The notes beneath the pieces were generated by a model that was given only the letters and a program-made list of their open reading frames with translations, made no database searches and was not told the origin of the DNA. Of a stretch of DNA of 5,398 bases, positions 1-5,398 are shown one piece after another. The stretch lies in the NCBI GenBank assembly GCA_034439955.1, contig JAWXBJ010000029.1, forward strand, positions 1 to 5,398. The letters run 5' to 3'. Origin of the DNA: UBA7672 sp034439955 (GTDB lineage Bacteria > Pseudomonadota > Alphaproteobacteria > Caulobacterales > Hyphomonadaceae). The position numbers were made by a program, and so were the translations under genes. How positions within the stretch are numbered: the stretch's first letter is position 1; each line of letters starts with the position of its first letter.

Positions 1-980
1 AGTTCCGGGGCCTGTTTATGCACCTTCTCGACCCAGAGGCACACGCGGGAACCTATTCCGTGATCGACCCAGAAGGTGCTGTCATCGGAGTAGTGATCGA
101 GCCATACCTTCGCCGCCGCGACAACGAATGGCAGGTGAGCCGGCTTCGTAGACACCTCCATCAAGTTCAGCGTCACGAGGGCGACAAAAAGGGATGGACC
201 GCTCGCGATTAACCGCGTGAGGGTGGGAAGAAAGCCGTCGATCTGATCGACACCCTTTGCGTACAGGTAGCACGTCGGCGGCGGAATGAAACTGTAGTTG
301 TTGAAGAACAGCACCGCGATGGCGGGTCCGATGTGCCATTCAATGGAAGAGGAACGATTGTCCCGGAGCCTCTGCCAGCCGTGGCTCGCCATGATGCGGC
401 TTGCGAGGGCGGATCGGATACCGACCGCGATGGGTTCAGCCAGGCCGCCGTCATTGAAGTAGACGGCATCGACGGCACGCAGAAAATCCGTCGTCAGGTC
501 AAAGAACGATTCATCCGGTAGCGCGGCAATTGCCGTTACCGAAAGGGCCTCTGCCTCTGGCTGGGTGAGCCCGGGCAGGCAACGCGCAACCAGACCGAAG
601 TAGGCGTCATTCCATTCCCGGGGAGGATCGTCTACATCGTCGTGCGCGGCCAGCCCCGACCCGTTCGCCTCGGCGGTCCATGACGCGTAGGTCCGGGCAA
701 TGTCGCGCAACCACGACCGAGTCGCGTCGCTTGTAAGGTCAAAGATCTGCCGGAGCCACAATGCAGCGGCTTGCTCGTCGGCGTATTCGCCCGGCCTCGT
801 GGGCTTCGGTTCCGTGTTTTCCTGCGGCGTAGGCCCGCCCGGGAGGCGAATGCGCCGTCGGCGTCGCGGCGTCTTGGAAGGAAAGGGGGGCCAGGTGGGC
901 TCCCCACGCTCACCTGCGAGCCATCTCATCTCGGCGTCGACGGCAGCGCTCACGCGTTGCCGGTATTCGGCGGACAGCAC
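1..980 (-). CDS. In-frame continuation of the STAND gene, or a separate downstream gene (partial, runs off left edge)
   Basis: After the TGA at 1005-1007 the same frame has no stop through 334 codons to position 3. The coordinates given assume a GTG start at 980, which follows a strong AGGAGGAGG; an ATG at 929 is another option. The product is clearly protein-like. It starts with a charged helix, then a proline-rich, basic linker with five consecutive arginines (about 848-862), then a helical domain rich in W, F and L. Recognisable stretches include EYADEQAAALWLRQIFDL, NNYSFIPPPTCYLY and WVDHGIGSRVC. I see no catalytic motif. The style matches the helical sensor region upstream, and the helix just before the TGA would continue smoothly through it. 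I therefore favour this being the C-terminal part of one long STAND protein (1676 or more codons). The alternative is a co-transcribed partner gene with a 24-nt gap. The true 3' end lies outside the window. Confidence 0.7.
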   Translation of the reverse strand, partial: MLSAEYRQRVSAAVDAEMRWLAGERGEPTWPPFPSKTPRRRRRIRLPGGPTPQENTEPKPTRPGEYADEQAAALWLRQIFDLTSDATRSWLRDIARTYASWTAEANGSGLAAHDDVDDPPREWNDAYFGLVARCLPGLTQPEAEALSVTAIAALPDESFFDLTTDFLRAVDAVYFNDGGLAEPIAVGIRSALASRIMASHGWQRLRDNRSSSIEWHIGPAIAVLFFNNYSFIPPPTCYLYAKGVDQIDGFLPTLTRLIASGPSLFVALVTLNLMEVSTKPAHLPFVVAAAKVWLDHYSDDSTFWVDHGIGSRVCLWVEKVHKQAPE

Positions 981-985
981 CGCCG

Positions 986-994
986 CCTCCTCCT
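986..994 (-). promoter_or_regulatory. Strong Shine-Dalgarno sequence AGGAGGAGG before GTG 980
   Basis: Reading the minus strand, AGGAGGAGG is followed by CGGCG and then GTG, so the spacing is 5 to 8 nt depending on the register. This supports re-initiation or a separate cistron after the TGA. The same bases would encode part of a Glu-Glu-Glu run if the gene is continuous, so the match could be coincidental. A 5-bp stem (GGCGG/CCGCC, 969-987) begins at the edge of this site and places the GTG in its loop. Confidence 0.45.
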
Positions 995-1004
995 CTGTAC
1001 GGTC

Positions 1005-1007
1005 TCA
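1005..1007 (-). other. Single in-frame TGA interrupting a frame otherwise open from 5030 to 3
   Basis: On the minus strand the codons read CGA AAG TGA GAC CGT. This is the only stop in the frame across about 1676 codons. A one-base change would restore a sense codon, for example TGG (Trp), and TGG is used for Trp throughout the gene, so a reassigned code is not indicated. It could be a true nonsense mutation, a sequencing error, or the natural end of a first cistron. Confidence 0.9.
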
Positions 1008-4000
1008 CTTTCGGGTCAGTTGGATAGACGCAGTGAAGGCGCAACGCAGTATGGCTCGCGGCAACCGGTCATCGACGGAGGCCAGTACGGCGGTTGCGGC
1101 GCCCAAGCCATGCGCGGCAGCGGGATTGTTGCGCGCCGCGATTTCCAGCAGCGCGCGCACATCAGCGGGTGTGCATTGCTCCCTGAGGGAATGGATCATC
1201 CCGGCAAACGCCATGGCGATCGGATTGAATCGCAGACCAGCGCGAACCCTGTGAACCGGATCGTCTTTGGACTGCAGGGCTTGGGCAAAGAGGTCGCGCG
1301 CCCATGTCGCATGGCGACGCCGTAGCTCGGCATCGCCGTCGCGCATGACAACCAAGGCAGCGGCGAAGACCGCTTGTTCGCGCATCCAATCGTCGTCTGC
1401 GCCTTGTTTCTTGGTCGTGGCTACCGGGCTTTGACCCCACGCCGCAGCTACAGCCGCAAGCTTGGCGGATGATTTCGACGCATCATCAAGTACGTTGCCG
1501 AGTGCCGCCTGCATGTTCGTGTCTGCAAGGCGATCCGGGACGTCGGATTGCAACGCTGCGAAATGGTCTCTCTCGGTCGGCGGCGATTCGTACAGCGACC
1601 CAGTCCTTTGTGTGCCGTCCTGCAGCGTGACGGTTCTCTCCGAGTGATTGGCCGGGTCGATCCGATTCAGGGCATGCGCAGCCATGAACGCTGGATCGCG
1701 CAGGGTGGACTTGGCTGTATACGCGCCGAGGCGTGACACCGCGTCTCGAAGCAGCGCCTCCACCCTCTGACGCTGCTCCTCCGGCCGGCCCACGGCATAG
1801 TGATCAAGCAGGCGGTCCAGCATTACCCGGCGGGACGGACGCTTTTTCAGGGCTTCCAGACTGATGGCGCCTGCCGGCTCTTTCTGCAGCGCCTTGAAAC
1901 CAAAGAGGTCCGGATAATCAAAGTTGTCGTGCGTGTGCCGCTCTCGGTCGAGATAGAGGAGCTCAGGGCACGCCACGAACGGAACCGCCGCTTCGCGTGA
2001 CGCGGGCCAATGCGAAAGAATGAGATCGACCGCTACGAGAAGAAACGCGGCGCAGGAATTGGGAGGCCCCAATACGTCGGCAAGAATGGACTCGAAGCCT
2101 TCGCCTGCCTCGATGCGGCGATGCGCCCATGCTTCCAATGCCATCAAGGCCGATGTGACACTGTTATGGCTGGACCCCTCACGTGACCAAACGTAGGTGT
2201 GCTGCCAGGGGAAGGGTCGTGCGCCATCGGTGAGCGGGATCGTTATCGCATCGTCGCCGTGGTCTTGGCCGTGGCTATAGAACGATATCGTGTGATTGAC
2301 CAGCTGATGGATTAGCGATTTCCCCTGCTCGGGGGCGTGAGTGAGGAGATCGAGGAACGGACCTTGCGAGGGCGAGGCAGGAAAAAATTCATGATCGAGG
2401 TAATCGAACGGGCCATCAAGGTCGTGGGACTCGTGCGAGGCGCGGGATCGCGGTTTCGGTATCAGGGCATCTGCCGTCAACTCGGCGAGTTCTGCGGGCG
2501 CCGCCTGGGCGAGGGATCCCCGGAATTTGAGGATGCCTGCCACAATCCTTTCACCGTGCCGACGCTGCTTCAACGCCTCCAGGTACTGAACGGCCAGCTG
2601 GGGCGCCCGATTGCAGAACATGAGGAATCCGGTTCGGACGTCCGACTCCAGCGAGTGCATCCGGTCGTACTCTATTTCGCCGTTGAATGGTTCCCGCCGG
2701 TCGGAAAAGTTGTTGGGGTGAAGAGAAATTTCCAGCTCTGTCAGCCATCGATAGAGCCGCTCAACGAGAATGGGGGTGAGGGGATCGCGCCCGAACATGC
2801 CGGTGGACCAACCGGTGTAGAGATCGACCACACTTGGGATTGCCGCAGGCGGGAGGCTCTGTCCGAGACTTAGCAACCAGCCGATCAGCCGATGCCACGA
2901 GGCGTTGTTCGGCACGGTTATGCTGGCAGGAATTCCCGACGCATCGATACCGAATGCCGCAAAGAACCGCGAAGCGGGCTCCACGTCGACCGCCATCAGT
3001 GTCCTGATGAGTTCGCGAAGCACGCTGGCCCGGTTGGCGAACAGATAGCCGGACGCGCGTGCGAGGAGTTCGCCTGCGATTTCGGACCGTACGAGCGCAA
3101 GCAGGACTGCTCGGCGCCATGAACCATGCACGCCGTCCCTGCTAAGGCGGTCGAGAAGCAATTGCCAATGCGTGCTGTCGGGCACGCGCTCGATTGCCAT
3201 GCGGGCGGCCAACTCCAGGCCACGCGACAGTGCAGCCGGTGCAGGGCGATCCAGGGGCAGGTGGTCGATCGTCGCCGATTCCGCGTGCAACAGATTCGCG
3301 ATCGCCCATTCGCGAAGCACATCGTGACGGTACGCAACGTGATCGTCGGACAGGTCCCGTAAGCTCTCGCTGCTGACCAGAGCGTCCACGGCACCAGGCG
3401 GCTGATCGCGGACATCCAATGGCTCGCCGTGTTCAAGGACCTGTACCGCCAACGCCCGAAGGAGCCGTGCACGTACGCGGTGTTCTGCGTCGATGTTGCC
3501 ATCGGCTGTCTGCCACCACTGCGCAGCCATGTCGCACTCGGTGCGCGGCACGGGATCGCTTTCGGGGCGGGTCGCGAGGCGAGAGAGGCGGAATAGGTTT
3601 CGAATCACGTCGCGCGCCGGATGGGCATCGTCTAGGATGGGCACAAGCTGCGGTGCGGCGTTTCTCAGTTCGTCAACCTCTGCGTCGCTCAGGTCGCCGA
3701 TTACGATGGGCTCGGTACGGCCCAATGCGGCCAGCGCCTCGGATGGAAGCCAGTTGGGTTCTTCTGTTCCGAAGTTGCGCCGGGCCGTTGCCACCACGGC
3801 GAGGCCGGGAACGCCCGAAGCCTCACGAACAATATCAACTACCGTCGTGCGTTCCGCCTCAGAGAAGAAGTCCAGGTTGTCGAGGAAGAGGATGACGCCC
3901 CCGTCGCCGGCCAGATCGGACAGCAGTTCATGGGCGGACCCATCGAACCCGAGCACGGACCGCATCGCGGTCCAGCCCCCTGGCGTCACGCGCCCCGGGC

Positions 4001-5030
4001 TGAGTACGAAAACCTGCCCCTCCGCAGATATTTGCTCGGCGACGTGCTTCAGAAGGCCGGACTTCCCGACGCCCGCATCCCCACGAATTTCGAGGTAGCG
4101 ACCGCTGTCGAGCGCAGTGTGAACCGCGGTGGTCCGCTCATGCCGCGTCAGCAGGACGGTGCCGACTCGATCGCGGATGTCGGCAAGCGCGTGGCGGGAT
4201 GCTTCGGCCAGCGCCGCACGCGCGGTCGCGTACCTGCGATCGCCGGTGAGCCTGAAGGTCTTCTGCCGCAAATGCTCGCCGAGCTCGTCCTTGGTGCGGT
4301 CTCCACCGCTCGCCGCAACGTCGATGGCAAGCGCTTCCAAGTCGGTCCAGAGGCTTCCGGCACGTCCCATATCGTCCGGGTGCAGTACCCGGGTAGCTCG
4401 TTCCAGGGCAAGTTCGGCCGACGCGGAGCCGGGCGCCGTGAAATCGAAAACGAGAATCTGAAGCCGGCGCAACAGCTTCCAGACGGTCTCGTCGTCGTTG
4501 GCAGCTCCCGCTTCGGCCAGCCGTGACGCGAACGTGCGTACGAAAGTGCGCATGTCCTCGTTCGCTGATCCCGGTCGGTTGATCCGCGCCATGAAAGTGG
4601 CCGCGTCCCCGATCTGACGCGCCCACGTCAGGACGTCCTGGTAGGCTCCATCGATCTTCCGGGAGCTTCGCGATGTTGCGATCGCGAGGTGGTGACGACG
4701 AGTCCAGAAGTCCGGCCGGCGCGTGGCGTCGGCGATCTGGGCCACGGCGTCTCTGAACACTGTGTCGCCCGCGGTAAACGTAATCGTTCGCTTAACCTGG
4801 ATTTCCAGAACGGCGGGTTGGCCTAGATAGTCCCGAGCTTCGACGATGACATCATCAAGCGGGTGCCCTTCGGCCGCGCGCTGGAACTTGACGCGTGCGA
4901 TCGTCGTGCCGGGCAGCCCCCGAGGCTCCGTGCCCACGAGCATGGATAACAAATAGTGCGCACCAACCTGAGCCTCGAATTGGCTGCCGGCTGGTCCGCT
5001 TGACGCAGGGCTTGTGGCCATCCCGATCAT
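1005..5030 (-). CDS. Avs-like STAND ATPase with N-terminal Cap4-like nuclease domain (1341 aa up to an in-frame TGA)
   Basis: Likely an intracellular anti-phage sensor-effector. What is seen: residues about 15-130 resemble the Cap4/DUF4297 dsDNA endonuclease fold, with an FEAQVGAHYLL helix (18-28), acidic D59/D60, and the E76-x-Q78-x-K80 strand (LEIQVKR) expected of PD-(D/E)xK enzymes. The NTPase core has Walker A GDAGVGKS (317-324, K323), Walker B VILFLDNLD (379-387, D384) and a sensor-like ATARR (414-418). A winged-helix-like YRHDVLREWA (567-576) is typical of STAND proteins. Residues from about 590 onward are helical, tryptophan-rich and carry no domain I recognise. Known: Avs proteins recognise phage terminase or portal proteins through the C-terminal region, oligomerise with ATP, and activate the N-terminal effector. 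No SAVED domain is visible, so it is not a CBASS Cap4. The ATG at 5030 has a weak GAAAG about 9 nt upstream; an ATG at 5021 is equally possible. The frame continues past the TGA to the window edge, so this product may be truncated. The avs subfamily is not assignable by eye. Confidence 0.85.
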   Translation of the reverse strand: MIGMATSPASSGPAGSQFEAQVGAHYLLSMLVGTEPRGLPGTTIARVKFQRAAEGHPLDDVIVEARDYLGQPAVLEIQVKRTITFTAGDTVFRDAVAQIADATRRPDFWTRRHHLAIATSRSSRKIDGAYQDVLTWARQIGDAATFMARINRPGSANEDMRTFVRTFASRLAEAGAANDDETVWKLLRRLQILVFDFTAPGSASAELALERATRVLHPDDMGRAGSLWTDLEALAIDVAASGGDRTKDELGEHLRQKTFRLTGDRRYATARAALAEASRHALADIRDRVGTVLLTRHERTTAVHTALDSGRYLEIRGDAGVGKSGLLKHVAEQISAEGQVFVLSPGRVTPGGWTAMRSVLGFDGSAHELLSDLAGDGGVILFLDNLDFFSEAERTTVVDIVREASGVPGLAVVATARRNFGTEEPNWLPSEALAALGRTEPIVIGDLSDAEVDELRNAAPQLVPILDDAHPARDVIRNLFRLSRLATRPESDPVPRTECDMAAQWWQTADGNIDAEHRVRARLLRALAVQVLEHGEPLDVRDQPPGAVDALVSSESLRDLSDDHVAYRHDVLREWAIANLLHAESATIDHLPLDRPAPAALSRGLELAARMAIERVPDSTHWQLLLDRLSRDGVHGSWRRAVLLALVRSEIAGELLARASGYLFANRASVLRELIRTLMAVDVEPASRFFAAFGIDASGIPASITVPNNASWHRLIGWLLSLGQSLPPAAIPSVVDLYTGWSTGMFGRDPLTPILVERLYRWLTELEISLHPNNFSDRREPFNGEIEYDRMHSLESDVRTGFLMFCNRAPQLAVQYLEALKQRRHGERIVAGILKFRGSLAQAAPAELAELTADALIPKPRSRASHESHDLDGPFDYLDHEFFPASPSQGPFLDLLTHAPEQGKSLIHQLVNHTISFYSHGQDHGDDAITIPLTDGARPFPWQHTYVWSREGSSHNSVTSALMALEAWAHRRIEAGEGFESILADVLGPPNSCAAFLLVAVDLILSHWPASREAAVPFVACPELLYLDRERHTHDNFDYPDLFGFKALQKEPAGAISLEALKKRPSRRVMLDRLLDHYAVGRPEEQRQRVEALLRDAVSRLGAYTAKSTLRDPAFMAAHALNRIDPANHSERTVTLQDGTQRTGSLYESPPTERDHFAALQSDVPDRLADTNMQAALGNVLDDASKSSAKLAAVAAAWGQSPVATTKKQGADDDWMREQAVFAAALVVMRDGDAELRRRHATWARDLFAQALQSKDDPVHRVRAGLRFNPIAMAFAGMIHSLREQCTPADVRALLEIAARNNPAAAHGLGAATAVLASVDDRLPRAILRCAFTASIQLTRK

Positions 5031-5123
5031 CCGTATGCGCTTTCGAGATCGATTGAACTTTCAAATGTCTACCGCAGTTGAGGGGCGCCAAAAGTCGGGC
5101 AGTCATCATCAGCCCTATAAAGC

Positions 5124-5152
5124 TTGCAAAGCATAGCACGCAGTGCTATAAA
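5124..5152 (+). promoter_or_regulatory. Sigma70-type promoter of the toxin-antitoxin operon
   Basis: TTGCAA (5124-5129) and TATAAA (5147-5152) are separated by exactly 17 nt, and a TGC triplet (5144-5146) gives an extended -10 element. Transcription should start near 5159, leaving a leader of only about 10 nt that is essentially the ribosome binding site. Confidence 0.7.
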
Positions 5153-5158
5153 CGGCAA
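5130..5158 (-). promoter_or_regulatory. Candidate promoter for the STAND gene, overlapping the toxin promoter
   Basis: Reading the minus strand, TTGCCG (5158-5153) and TATGCT (5135-5130) are 17 nt apart, with TGC just before the -10. Transcription would start near 5123 and give a leader of about 92 nt before the ATG at 5030. Nearly all of the element overlaps the toxin promoter, so polymerase could occupy only one at a time. I found no better match between 5031 and 5110. Confidence 0.45.
5133..5149. promoter_or_regulatory. Palindromic operator ATAGCAC-GCA-GTGCTAT
   Basis: Perfect 7-bp inverted repeat with a 3-nt spacer, lying in the promoter spacer and covering the first bases of the toxin -10. 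Type II toxin-antitoxin operons are usually autorepressed by the antitoxin, alone or with the toxin, at such palindromes. The assignment to this antitoxin is inferred from position. The right arm supplies the extended -10 of the plus promoter, and the left arm supplies that of the opposing minus promoter. Confidence 0.65.
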
Positions 5159-5160
5159 CG

Positions 5161-5166
5161 GGGGAG
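5161..5166 (+). promoter_or_regulatory. Ribosome binding site of the toxin
   Basis: GGGGAG lies 3 nt before the ATG at 5170. The spacing is short, but it is the only purine-rich element between the predicted transcript start and the start codon, and it supports 5170 as the toxin start. Confidence 0.55.
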
Positions 5167-5169
5167 CGG

Positions 5170-5398
5170 ATGGCGGTCTATAAGACCAGATGGTTCGACC
5201 GGTGGGCCAGGAAGCACGATTTGAGCACTTGTGCCCTGTGCGGGGCTGTGCGCGAAATGCAGGCTGGACTGTAATGAGGTCGATCTCGGCGGCGGGCTGC
5301 TGAAGAAGCGGATTGCCCGCCCGGGGCAAGGCAAGAGCGGCGGTTTTCGTACGCTGGTGGCGACGAACAAAGGTAGCAAGTGGTTTTTCGTATTTGGC
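5170..5398 (+). pseudogene. RelE/HigB-like toxin (COG4737 / PF06296-type), frameshifted and cut by window end
   Basis: The ATG at 5170 opens 34 codons (MAVYKTRWFDRWARKHDL..., ending REMQAGL) and stops at TAA 5272-5274. If the T at 5272 is skipped, the frame from 5273 reads NEVDLGGGLLKKR, then ARPGQGKSGGFRTLVATNK, then WFFVFG, and is still open at 5398. Together these segments match the order of the RelE-like toxin family of COG4737: N-terminal FxRWARK, central LGGGLxKKRxARPGQGKSGGxRTL, and C-terminal WFFxxGF. Known: related toxins are translation-dependent mRNA interferases or similar inhibitors, encoded just before a helix-turn-helix antitoxin. The antitoxin is not in the window but is expected immediately downstream. 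One extra base, the T at 5272, explains the break. It may be a real inactivating mutation or a read error. The 34-residue product from the first frame would lack the basic core and should be inactive. Confidence 0.82.

Noticed and set aside
969..1007. TGA followed by a short hairpin, considered as a selenocysteine insertion signal
   Set aside because: The stem is only 5 bp, there is no redox or catalytic context around the codon, and STAND proteins are not known selenoproteins.
700..1325. Two overlapping plus-strand open frames of 184 codons each
   Set aside because: They lie antisense to the STAND frame in GC-rich sequence, have low-complexity Arg/Ser/Ala-rich products, and show no recognisable motif.
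2337..2873. Plus-strand open frame of 178 codons
   Set aside because: It is fully antisense to the conserved STAND sensor region and has no convincing ribosome site or domain.
3493..4526. Plus-strand open frames opposite the NTPase core
   Set aside because: They mirror the Walker and nuclease-linker coding sequence on the other strand; their products are compositionally biased and unrecognisable.
5053..5064. Inverted repeat TTGAA-CT-TTCAA upstream of the STAND start
   Set aside because: The 5-bp arms do not extend and do not line up with a promoter; chance occurrence is likely.
5115..5152. Direct repeat CTATAAA at 5115-5121 and 5146-5152, 31 bp apart
   Set aside because: The second copy is the -10 element; the first has no matching -35 and no other repeat support, so it is probably incidental.
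1..5398. tRNA, rRNA, CRISPR arrays, insertion sequences, attachment sites, terminators
   Set aside because: No clover-leaf, repeat-spacer pattern, transposase, integrase or stem plus T-run was seen.

Overview
The window looks like a defence or genomic-island locus from a GC-rich bacterium. By eye the coding regions are roughly 60% GC, and the codons favour G or C at the third position. The toxin family and promoter style suggest a proteobacterium, probably beta or gamma; the sequence does not allow a genus.

Layout: almost the whole window (1 to 5030) is one reading frame on the minus strand. Its first 1341 codons (5030 down to 1005) encode a large Avs-like STAND ATPase. It has an N-terminal Cap4/DUF4297-like PD-(D/E)xK nuclease domain, a P-loop NTPase core with clear Walker A and B motifs, a winged-helix-like HD segment, and a long, mostly helical C-terminal region that should be the sensor. 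The frame is interrupted by one TGA at 1005-1007. It then stays open in the same frame for 334 more codons to the left edge, with protein-like, tryptophan-rich sequence. Either this is one gene of at least 1676 codons broken by a nonsense mutation (or read error), or a second gene starts at a GTG (980) behind a strong AGGAGGAGG Shine-Dalgarno sequence. I slightly prefer the single broken gene.

On the right, a divergent plus-strand gene begins at 5170 and runs off the window. It encodes a RelE/HigB-like toxin of the COG4737 (PF06296-type) family, which is normally followed by a helix-turn-helix antitoxin. One extra base near 5272 creates an early stop; the remainder of the toxin is intact one frame over.

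The 139-base gap (5031-5169) holds a well-formed sigma70-type promoter for the toxin, a perfect 7-3-7 palindrome inside it, and an oppositely directed promoter for the STAND gene that shares the palindrome. If the antitoxin binds this palindrome, as is usual for such modules, it would control both the toxin and the anti-phage gene. This shared control, together with the two lesions (in-frame TGA and toxin frameshift), is the most interesting aspect of the window.
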